Shown here in pieces: positions 52,230 to 59,283 of a stretch of 64,000 nt of DNA. The translations under genes were made by a program, and so were the position numbers. Where the stretch lies: assembly GCA_900540205.1 (NCBI GenBank), contig UQER01000010.1, forward strand, positions 23,661 to 87,660, written 5' to 3'. The stretch is from an uncultured Porphyromonadaceae bacterium (GTDB lineage: Bacteria > Bacteroidota > Bacteroidia > Bacteroidales > Muribaculaceae). Numbering within the stretch: position 1 is the stretch's first letter; each line of letters opens with the position of its first letter. The notes under the pieces are model-generated. The model had not been told where the DNA came from, did not search any database, and saw only the letters and a program-made list of their open reading frames with translations.

Positions 52230-53252
52230 ATGGAATTTCTTACAAACGACAAACTTGTGATTGTAGGTGCCGCCGGCATGATCGGTTCAAACATGGCACA
52301 GACCGCCATCATGATGGGACTTACACCTAACATCTGTCTTTACGACCCCTATGCTCCTGCTCTTGAGGGTGTGGCCGAGGAATTGCTTCACTGCGGCTTC
52401 GAGGGTATGAACATCACATTCACATCGGATGTGAAGGAGGCGCTTACAGGGGCCAAATATATTGTGAATTCGGGTGGCGCCGCCCGTAAGGCTGGCATGA
52501 CCCGTGAGGATCTGCTCAAAGGCAATGCTGCCATCGCCGAGCAGTTCGGCAAGGATGTGCGTGCATACTGTCCCGATGTGAAACATGTGACCGTGGTGTT
52601 CAATCCCGCCGACATTACTGGCCTGATCACCCTGCTGTACTCCGGTCTGAAACCCTCGCAGGTCACCACGTTGGCAGCTCTCGACAGCACACGTCTGCGC
52701 AGCGAGCTGTCAAAACAGCTTCATAAACCTGCCGACGAGATTGTCAACTGCCGTACATATGGCGGCCACGGCGAGCAGATGGCTGTATTCGCATCGACCA
52801 CCGAGGTTGACGGCAAGCCCCTTACCGAAATTATCGGAACAGAGGAACTTCCCGAGGCTGAATGGGCCGACCTCAAGGTGCGCGTAATCCAGGGTGGAAA
52901 GCACATTATCGATCTCCGCGGACGTTCGTCGTTCCAGAGCCCGGCATATCTCTCAATCGAGATGATTGCAGCCGCAATGGGCGGTAAGCCTTTCCGCTGG
53001 CCTGCAGGCGTATATGTGAACAACGACCGCTTCAGCCATATCATGATGGCCATGGAGACCGTAATCACCAAGGATGGTGTTTCCGTTAAGCCCGTGAACG
53101 GCACACCGGAAGAAGAGCGTGAGCTTGAACAGAGCTACAAGCACCTCTGCACCCTTCGTGACGAAGTGATTGCCATGGGCGTTATGCCGCCTATCGACAA
53201 GTGGTCCGAACTCAATCCCTATCTGGATCAGAAGACTTGCTGCTGCCACTGA
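52230..53252 (+). CDS. mdh: Malate dehydrogenase
   Basis: A 340-residue NAD-dependent dehydrogenase of the lactate/malate family. Shows LVIVGAAGMIGSNMAQTA (dinucleotide fold), NSGGAARKAGMTREDLLKGN, VVFNPADI, LDSTRLRSELS and TYGGHGEQMAVF (catalytic His in place of the common IGGHG). This divergent form is typical of Bacteroidales. Central carbon metabolism, reducing oxaloacetate towards fumarate and succinate. Ends CCCH. Confidence 0.9.
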   Translation: MEFLTNDKLVIVGAAGMIGSNMAQTAIMMGLTPNICLYDPYAPALEGVAEELLHCGFEGMNITFTSDVKEALTGAKYIVNSGGAARKAGMTREDLLKGNAAIAEQFGKDVRAYCPDVKHVTVVFNPADITGLITLLYSGLKPSQVTTLAALDSTRLRSELSKQLHKPADEIVNCRTYGGHGEQMAVFASTTEVDGKPLTEIIGTEELPEAEWADLKVRVIQGGKHIIDLRGRSSFQSPAYLSIEMIAAAMGGKPFRWPAGVYVNNDRFSHIMMAMETVITKDGVSVKPVNGTPEEERELEQSYKHLCTLRDEVIAMGVMPPIDKWSELNPYLDQKTCCCH

Positions 53253-53313
53253 TGCACCTTGGCTCATGTCAGGCTCCATCTATGATCCGCAGTGACTCCG
53301 ATTGAATAAACTT

Positions 53314-53353
53314 GAACGGCATGCCGGCTGGTTTCCACCGCCGCATGCCGTTC
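53314..53353. terminator. Bidirectional terminator between mdh and the convergent ATPase gene
   Basis: GAACGGCATGC (53314-53324) pairs with GCATGCCGTTC (53343-53353); the stem continues with GGC/GCC after a one-base bulge. On the plus strand GTTGTTT follows. Convergent genes on both sides fit a shared terminator. Confidence 0.7.
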
Positions 53354-53391
53354 GTTGTTTATGTTTCTACGGTAAGTTTAGCAGAAGGTAT

Positions 53392-54948
53392 TTACAGGGC
53401 GAAGCAGCGGCTGATGGCGGTGCGGATGCGGGCGGCTTCGGGGGTGTCGGTTTTCAGGATGGAGATGATGCACTGCACGTAGGCATCCTTGCTGCCTGAG
53501 AGGCCGCACAGCTGGCTTACGTTGGAACGCGGCACCATGGCTTTCTGGTTGTAGACCCTCAGTACCTCGGCATAGTCGCCAAGGGCTGCTATGCGTGAAA
53601 ATTCGCGGCAGAAGCTTTCATACAGGCCGCGCGGGTTGATTTCGTGCACGAGGTTCTGCATGTGTTCCTCCAGCGCGTTGATGTTGGTGAAACGGCCGTC
53701 AACGCGATATTCCACCGTGCGTTTCACTCTGTGACGTGTGTGGAGCAGGGCCTGCTGGCGGATGTCATGCTTGAACTGTGATAAGACAGAATCCCGGACT
53801 TTGGCGAAGGCTTTGTTGGGGTCGTGGCCGTTGAATTTTGCCACTGCCTTTATCACGTCCTCAAGCATCAGGATGTTTTCGATTTCCGCCACTTCGGGTA
53901 CGAACACGTTTTTGCCGCGCAGGTAGGCCACTTCCTGAGCGTCTCGTCGGTCGCGGTCAACTATGCCGCAGCTTTCCAGATGGTGGAAGGCCCGCAGGTC
54001 GTTGAACGCCCGTGTGGCCTCTATCACCTTGTTGCAGCTTCCGAGCGATTTCACGGTGTAGTCGCGGAAGATGAGCGGATAGAGTTTGGCATCAATAGAA
54101 TGTGTGGCATCCCCCTCGATAAACATTACCGGCCGGCGTGAGCCCACGAGGGCGAGATAAATCTCTTCCGAGAGGTCGGAATTGGCCGGGAGCAGGTCGT
54201 AGTCCCAGCTTTCGGTATCGGGGTTGAACGACCGCACCCATACGATAGCGTTCTCGGAGCGCGAGGCAGCGAAGTCAACATCGTGGGTGATATAGATGAA
54301 GCGGCAGTCGGGACGCATGGATTCAATCGTGTCCCACAGTCGCCGCATAATGGAGTTATGGAGAAATGTGCCGGGTGAATCGACAAAGACGTATCCTTGC
54401 GGAGGCGCGAAAAGCACGGCGCCGAAATAATAGAGCACGGCTTTTTCGCCATGCGACAGTCGCCGTTGTGAATACGTCTTGCTGTCGCCTTTTCGGGAGA
54501 AGAGCAGGGTGCCGCCCTCGCGCATCACATGATTGTCCGGGAACACTTCGTTCCAGTGCAGAATCACCGAGTCGAGTTTCGATTCAGGCATTACGGCGTT
54601 TTCTCCGCTTGCCAGCGCCACTTTGTAACTCACCAGGTTTGCCATCTCCTCATTGAGCAGCAGAATCATGAGCCGCTCGAATGTGGTGCGTTCGTCGGCG
54701 TGAAGGAATGTCGGGCTGGCTGCTGCTTCCCGATAAATGGCATCGATGGTGCCGTCCTGGTTCTCGCGGTCGTTGGGTTCGCAGAGCGCCCCGATAGCCG
54801 ACAGAATGAAGGCTTTCGGTTTTAACTGCTGTGCGAGGTAGTGAGCGAAACGTGTTTTGCCGCATCCGTTGGCACCTATGATGGTGACCTGACGGATGTT
54901 CGACGGCAGTTTTATTGGTTCGGAACCGATTTTAGGAGGGAGGAGCAT
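53392..54948 (-). CDS. ABC/AAA-type ATPase fused to a DUF4435 (TOPRIM-like) domain
   Basis: A 518-residue soluble protein. N-terminal ABC-like ATPase: Walker A GANGCGKT (25-32), signature LSHGE (164-168), Walker B YVFVD (186-190) and H-loop YITHD (219-223). The residue after the Walker B Asp is Ser191, where a catalytic Glu is expected. From about 270 a DUF4435-like domain: FIEGD (276-280), GIVDRDRR (328-335) and EVAEIENIL (352-360), giving TOPRIM-type acidic residues Glu278, Asp331 and Asp333. ATPase plus TOPRIM is the architecture of OLD nucleases; ATPase plus DUF4435 is that of PARIS (AriA/AriB). Fourteen bases behind aguB, same strand. Function not established. Confidence 0.82.
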   Translation of the reverse strand: MLLPPKIGSEPIKLPSNIRQVTIIGANGCGKTRFAHYLAQQLKPKAFILSAIGALCEPNDRENQDGTIDAIYREAAASPTFLHADERTTFERLMILLLNEEMANLVSYKVALASGENAVMPESKLDSVILHWNEVFPDNHVMREGGTLLFSRKGDSKTYSQRRLSHGEKAVLYYFGAVLFAPPQGYVFVDSPGTFLHNSIMRRLWDTIESMRPDCRFIYITHDVDFAASRSENAIVWVRSFNPDTESWDYDLLPANSDLSEEIYLALVGSRRPVMFIEGDATHSIDAKLYPLIFRDYTVKSLGSCNKVIEATRAFNDLRAFHHLESCGIVDRDRRDAQEVAYLRGKNVFVPEVAEIENILMLEDVIKAVAKFNGHDPNKAFAKVRDSVLSQFKHDIRQQALLHTRHRVKRTVEYRVDGRFTNINALEEHMQNLVHEINPRGLYESFCREFSRIAALGDYAEVLRVYNQKAMVPRSNVSQLCGLSGSKDAYVQCIISILKTDTPEAARIRTAISRCFAL

Positions 54949-54962
54949 AATGGATGGGTGTG

Positions 54963-55841
54963 TTAGTCAATGAATCTGCGTGTGAGGCCGCCGTAGCTGT
55001 CAATGCGGCGGTCGCGCAGGAACGGCCACCAGCGGCGCACGGCTTCCGAGCGCTGCATGTCCACTTCGACAATTGCGGTCTGTTCCATGTCGGCCGGGGC
55101 CTGATAAAGAAATTCGCCTTGGGGGCCGGCAACGAAGCTCGAGCCCCAGAATGTGATGCCGTTGGTCTGCGCGGAAGGGTCGGGTTCGTGACCTACGCGG
55201 TTTACGGCCACCACTGGCAGTCCGTTGGCCACGGCATGGCCGCGCTGCACGGTGATCCAGGCTTCGCGTTGACGCGCCTGTTCGTCGGGAGTGTCGGATG
55301 ATTCGAAGCCGATGGCTGTAGGGTAGATGAGAATCTCGGCACCACGCAGTGCCATAAGGCGCGCAGCTTCGGGATACCACTGATCCCAGCAGACAAGAAC
55401 GCCCAGACGACCGACGGATGTGTCGATAGGCTCGAATCCAAGGTCACCGGGGGTGAAATAGAACTTCTCGTAGTAAGCCGGGTCATCGGGTATATGCATT
55501 TTGCGGTATTTTCCCGCAATAGTCCCGTCCTTTTCGAACACGACGGCAGTGTTGTGGTACAGGCCCGGTGCGCGGCGCTCGAAAAGAGATGTGACAATCA
55601 CCACCCCAAGCTCTTTGGCAAGTGCCGCATATGCGTCGGTCACATCCGATGGGATGTGGGTGGCCAGCGAGCAGAGGTCCACATTTTCTGTCTGGCAGAA
55701 ATAGAGGGAATCGTGGAGTTCCTGATTAACTATCAGTTGCGCACCGTCGGCCGCGAGCGCGCGGATTTTCTGCATCAGGCGGTTGCGGTTGTCGGATATG
55801 TCGGGGATGTTGTGTTGCTGGATGATACCTATTTTGAGCAT
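54963..55841 (-). CDS. aguB: N-carbamoylputrescine amidase
   Basis: A nitrilase-family enzyme that hydrolyses N-carbamoylputrescine to putrescine, CO2 and ammonia. Start at Met 55841 (MLKIGIIQQHN), about 292 residues; the frame is open further upstream but that part overlaps aguA and has no family match. Catalytic triad: Glu in VNQELHDS, Lys in KYRKMHIPDD, Cys in VLVCWDQWYPEAAR. Directly after aguA, so both steps from agmatine are encoded together. Confidence 0.93.
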   Translation of the reverse strand: MLKIGIIQQHNIPDISDNRNRLMQKIRALAADGAQLIVNQELHDSLYFCQTENVDLCSLATHIPSDVTDAYAALAKELGVVIVTSLFERRAPGLYHNTAVVFEKDGTIAGKYRKMHIPDDPAYYEKFYFTPGDLGFEPIDTSVGRLGVLVCWDQWYPEAARLMALRGAEILIYPTAIGFESSDTPDEQARQREAWITVQRGHAVANGLPVVAVNRVGHEPDPSAQTNGITFWGSSFVAGPQGEFLYQAPADMEQTAIVEVDMQRSEAVRRWWPFLRDRRIDSYGGLTRRFID

Positions 55842-55878
55842 ATGGTAATGGCTGGAATGGTTGTAGCGGGTTTTGATG

Positions 55879-56943
55879 TCAGATGGAGAGCAGGGCGTCC
55901 GGCAGCTGCATGGTGGCGCAGTGGAGCGATCCGTGCTGCTGAATGAGCGCACGGCAGTCAACTTTCACTATCCGCCGGTCATGGAACGCCACACGCAGCA
56001 TCTGTTCGGCAAGCGTGTCGTTGTCGGGCTGTGCGTAGGTGGGCATGAGCACGGTGGTGGGTGTGATGAGAAAGTTGGCGTAGGTGGCCGGCAGACGGTG
56101 TCCCTCTTCATCGTAGATTGGGTCGGGAAGCGGAAGCGCTATCAGATTATACGGCTGCCCGTCGGAAGTGCGCAGTGCCTTGAGTTCCTGTTCCATCTGT
56201 TCAAGCTCTGCGGTATGGGAGTCGGTCTGACGGTAGGATTTTACATACACAATTGTGTTGTCCGGAGCGAAACGCGCCAGAGTGTCTATATGGCTGTCAG
56301 TGTCGTCGCCTTCCAATGCTCCATGGTTGAGCAGGAGCAGGCGGTTGAAGCCGAGATTTTCCTTGAAATATTTTTGTAGTCCGGCCTCGTCGACAAATCC
56401 GTTACGGTTTATCGACATCAGGCAACGGGTGGTTGACAGCATTGTGCCTGCGCCGTCCGATTCCATTGAGCCACCTTCGAATGCGAAGTTGAGGCGCTGG
56501 CGGTAGCGCCGGGTCAGCAATGAGGCATGCAGCATGCGCAGGTTAACCATATTGTCGAGGTCGGAGGCGAATTTCAGCCCCCAGCCGTTGAACTGGAAGT
56601 CGACTGCCGTCGGCCCCTCGGGTGTTTCGAGGGTTATCGGGCCGTAATCGCGCGTCCAGGTGTCATTGGTCGGGCAGGTGAACACAATCAGCCGTTCCTG
56701 TGGCAGGTGCGGCAGGAGGCCCCGCACATGGTCGGGTTCCGGTGTCACCACAAGCAGACGCAATCCGCTGTCGTTCACAATGGCTTCGGCCAGGTGGACA
56801 TAGCAATCGGTCACCTGCGGAAGCATATAGGCCCAGTCGGTACCGGCGTGGGGCCATGCTATCATTACAGTGCCGTATGGCTCCCATTCGGCAGGGACGC
56901 GGATTGTGCCGCCATGCTGCTGCGTGCTTGTTGTATGTGGCAT
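55879..56943 (-). CDS. aguA: Agmatine deiminase
   Basis: A 354-residue enzyme of the peptidylarginine deiminase superfamily that converts agmatine to N-carbamoylputrescine and ammonia. Shows PAEWEPYGTVMIAWPHAGTD in pieces, TWTRDYGPI, FEGGSMESDGAGTM and the C-terminal catalytic Cys in GSLHCATMQLP. Promoter of the agu genes not identified; a 77-residue acidic protein gene lies 51 bases upstream. Confidence 0.94.
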   Translation of the reverse strand: MPHTTSTQQHGGTIRVPAEWEPYGTVMIAWPHAGTDWAYMLPQVTDCYVHLAEAIVNDSGLRLLVVTPEPDHVRGLLPHLPQERLIVFTCPTNDTWTRDYGPITLETPEGPTAVDFQFNGWGLKFASDLDNMVNLRMLHASLLTRRYRQRLNFAFEGGSMESDGAGTMLSTTRCLMSINRNGFVDEAGLQKYFKENLGFNRLLLLNHGALEGDDTDSHIDTLARFAPDNTIVYVKSYRQTDSHTAELEQMEQELKALRTSDGQPYNLIALPLPDPIYDEEGHRLPATYANFLITPTTVLMPTYAQPDNDTLAEQMLRVAFHDRRIVKVDCRALIQQHGSLHCATMQLPDALLSI

Positions 56944-56994
56944 AGTTGTTTTGATGCGTGAACTGCTGTGAGTTGTCGTGTTGGCGCGGTCCTG

Positions 56995-57228
56995 TTATTC
57001 GTCGAAATCGCTCAATGAATCCCAGGCCTGGTCGCGGTCGGAGAGGTACTCTTCACAGAAATCAAGAAATCCTCGCCGTTCAGTGTTGCCTACTTCGTGG
57101 CACCAGTCGCGGTATTGTTTATGGAGTTCGTCATCTTCGCCGATAAGTTTCTTGAATTCTGATTCGGCAACGTCGACACTGTCGGCCTGATGGAGAATGT
57201 TGATGAAGAGTTCGGTCAAGTCGTCCAT
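56995..57228 (-). CDS. Small acidic protein of unknown function
   Basis: A 77-residue, strongly acidic, helix-rich protein (MDDLTELFINILHQADSVDV ... DQAWDSLSDFDE). No signal peptide or membrane segment. I do not recognise a named family, but codon use matches its neighbours and the frame has a proper start. It lies 78 bases behind the TM2 gene and 51 before aguA on the same strand, so it may share a transcript with either. Confidence 0.7.
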   Translation of the reverse strand: MDDLTELFINILHQADSVDVAESEFKKLIGEDDELHKQYRDWCHEVGNTERRGFLDFCEEYLSDRDQAWDSLSDFDE

Positions 57229-57306
57229 AGCTTGATTTCATGGTAAAATCCGGGAGAGAGTGTCGGTAACGGTTCTGAAATATTGTTTTGATTAATTGTG
57301 TTAAGG

Positions 57307-57798
57307 CTAAAATACCGGGAAGGTGGCGGGATTGAACACGAAACGGCGGTCAAAATATGCGTTGTCGCAGCAGAAAAGCATGATGCCCTGCGCCAGGGTG
57401 ATCATTGACCACAATCCGCATGTGACGAGTGTAAGCAGTATGCATATCAGCCCTCCGCCGATTTTGCCGAGATAGAAATAATGCACGCCAAGACTGCCGA
57501 GGAAAATGGCAAGAAGCGCTGTGATGCCTCGGCTTTTGCCGTACATGTCGCTCTGGAACGCATCGTTCTTTAAATAATAGTAGTTATTGTCGAACTGATA
57601 CCCTCCCTGTGGGCCATAGGAATATCCCGCGTTGGGATCCTGATAGCCCTGGTTCTGGTATTGGTAGCCGTAGTCGGTGTTTTGTGAATAACGCGGCGGT
57701 TCCTGCTGGCCGGCGGGCGAGCCGAACTGATGTCCGCAGGAGTTACAGAAATTAGCTTCATCGGCATTGATTTTGCCGCAGATCTGACATTGTTTCAT
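57307..57798 (-). CDS. Zinc-ribbon and TM2 domain membrane protein
   Basis: A 163-residue protein. Residues 1-25 form a zinc ribbon (CQICGKINADEANFCNSCG), residues 30-75 are a Tyr/Gln/Gly/Asn-rich linker (YGYQYQNQGYQDPNAGYSYG), and residues 85-145 a TM2 domain with two helices (GITALLAIFLGSLGVHYFYL and GGLICILLTLVTCGLWSMIT). TM2 proteins are widespread and mostly uncharacterised. A TAACTTTG box lies 31 bases upstream. Confidence 0.87.
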   Translation of the reverse strand: MKQCQICGKINADEANFCNSCGHQFGSPAGQQEPPRYSQNTDYGYQYQNQGYQDPNAGYSYGPQGGYQFDNNYYYLKNDAFQSDMYGKSRGITALLAIFLGSLGVHYFYLGKIGGGLICILLTLVTCGLWSMITLAQGIMLFCCDNAYFDRRFVFNPATFPVF

Positions 57799-57828
57799 TT
57801 GCTGAGATCAGGTTTGAGATTGACTTGG

Positions 57829-57857
57829 CAAAGTTACGTCTGTATACCACAAATTTA
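57829..57857 (-). promoter_or_regulatory. Candidate promoter boxes of the TM2 gene
   Basis: On the minus strand TAACTTTG (57836-57829) and, further upstream, TAAATTTG (57857-57850) both fit TAnnTTTG. Either could serve the TM2 gene; no ideal -33 element was seen for the nearer one. Confidence 0.5.
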
Positions 57858-57940
57858 ATTACATTCGGGCAATTTAGCAACTTTGCCGTATGTTTTTTTA
57901 TCTTAGACGTTTCGGCGTGGCAAATGGTTGCAAGGTATAA

Positions 57941-57980
57941 GAAAATGGGGCGGCGTGCCGGAGTTTCCGGCACGCCGCCC
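57941..57980 (-). terminator. Terminator after the TPR gene
   Basis: Arms 57948-57961 and 57967-57980 form a perfect 14-bp GC-rich stem with a five-base loop. On the minus strand it is followed by CATTTTC, placing it 47 bases behind the TPR gene stop. Confidence 0.85.
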
Positions 57981-58026
57981 GTGGTGTATATGTCAGGCTG
58001 TAACTGCGGTCACTGTGACCGTTGTA

Positions 58027-59241
58027 TTACATGGTCTCGATGCGTTTGAGGTTTGCCTCGTCGTTGAGGTTGTAGTAGATGCTGCGGAGCACCTGACGGG
58101 CGTCGCTCATTGTTTCGTCGAGTTGCAGAACTTTTTCAAGATAAGGGGCTGCCTCTTTGAAGAGGGGGTCGACTTTCTCGGCACGGAATGCATTGTACTG
58201 CTCCTGAGTCATGCCGGCGCTTTCGTCCTGGTCAAGCTGAACAGCTTTCTGATAGAGCTTGTAGCCGAGCTGGAAGAGGGCTGCGGTGTTGTTCTCGTCA
58301 ATCTGCACTGCTTTGCGGAATGTTTCGAGAGCTTCGGCAGTCTTGTTCTCGCTGTCGAGCAATACGCCTTTCACAAAGTAAAGCTGGGCGTTGTTGGGCG
58401 ATGCGGCGATGTATTTGTCGATAAGTGCATCGGCTTTGGCATACTCTTTCTTGTCGATGAGGTTGTTCACCATGTAGCCGATGTAGCGGCTGTCCTCATT
58501 GCCGTAGATAGCATAGGCCTGTTCGGCGATGGCTGCCATCTCTTCGGGTTTCTGGAGCTGCGAAGCGGCCGAAATGGCATAGTCGAAAGCGTTCTTTTTG
58601 GTGTAGCCTTTGGCTATGGCATCCTTGAAGTTCTTCAGGGCAGCTTCGTTGTCGCCGCCGAGCGAGTTGCCTATACCCATGTTGAACATGATTTCAGCCA
58701 CGAGAGTGTCGGCGGGAGCCTTGATGCCGGCTTTGGCGAAAGTGGGGTCGGTGGGGAGGGTGATGTAGTAGTTCCATGCTTTCACTGCATCGGGATAATC
58801 CTGAGCCTCCCACAGATAGATGGCGGCATTGTTGAAATCGTTGTAGCTTCCGGCAACGGTTTTCATGATGTCCTTGCTGTGCTTGGGCTTGATTTTGCCT
58901 TTCTCATCAGGTACAGAGTCGAGGGGAAGTGCTTTCTTGAAGTATTCGATACCTTCGAGCACGGCAAGACCGAGCTGCTTCTTATCGACGTCCTTACCCA
59001 TCTGGGCGAACACACTCTGGCGGTTGTAGTAGTCGTAGGCGGCTTTACCTGCAATGAAGTAGGGCTGGGGGTCGGATGCAGTCTCCGGATTGGTGAATGC
59101 CGGCGCGAGAGCCTTCATTTGAGCCGGATAGGATGTGGGATCGGACTTGAGGTTGCGTTCCACTTCCTTTACAAGCGACTTCTGGGCCGACGCTGTAACA
59201 GCGGTGAGAAGGCAGATGCCTAAGATAGAGATAGATTTCAT
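58027..59241 (-). CDS. Exported tetratricopeptide repeat protein
   Basis: A 404-residue exported protein: signal peptide ending TASAQ (residue 19), then helical repeats of TPR type, e.g. PYFIAGKAAYDYYNRQSVFA, YPDAVKAWNYYITLPTDPTF, AQLYFVKGVLLDSENKTAEA and NTAALFQLGYKLYQKAVQLD. TPR arrays bind other proteins; the partner is unknown. It follows gyrA by 42 bases on the same strand and ends at a strong terminator, so it is probably co-transcribed with gyrA. Confidence 0.85.
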   Translation of the reverse strand: MKSISILGICLLTAVTASAQKSLVKEVERNLKSDPTSYPAQMKALAPAFTNPETASDPQPYFIAGKAAYDYYNRQSVFAQMGKDVDKKQLGLAVLEGIEYFKKALPLDSVPDEKGKIKPKHSKDIMKTVAGSYNDFNNAAIYLWEAQDYPDAVKAWNYYITLPTDPTFAKAGIKAPADTLVAEIMFNMGIGNSLGGDNEAALKNFKDAIAKGYTKKNAFDYAISAASQLQKPEEMAAIAEQAYAIYGNEDSRYIGYMVNNLIDKKEYAKADALIDKYIAASPNNAQLYFVKGVLLDSENKTAEALETFRKAVQIDENNTAALFQLGYKLYQKAVQLDQDESAGMTQEQYNAFRAEKVDPLFKEAAPYLEKVLQLDETMSDARQVLRSIYYNLNDEANLKRIETM

Positions 59242-59283
59242 AATTTATGGTTTAGTTTTACGGTTGGCGTAATTAGATGCGTT

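Noticed and set aside
53392..54948. Naming the ATPase-DUF4435 gene a PARIS system outright
   Set aside because: The protein is shorter than a simple AriA plus AriB fusion, the Walker B Glu is missing, and the gene sits in a metabolic operon instead of a defence island; no search could be run.
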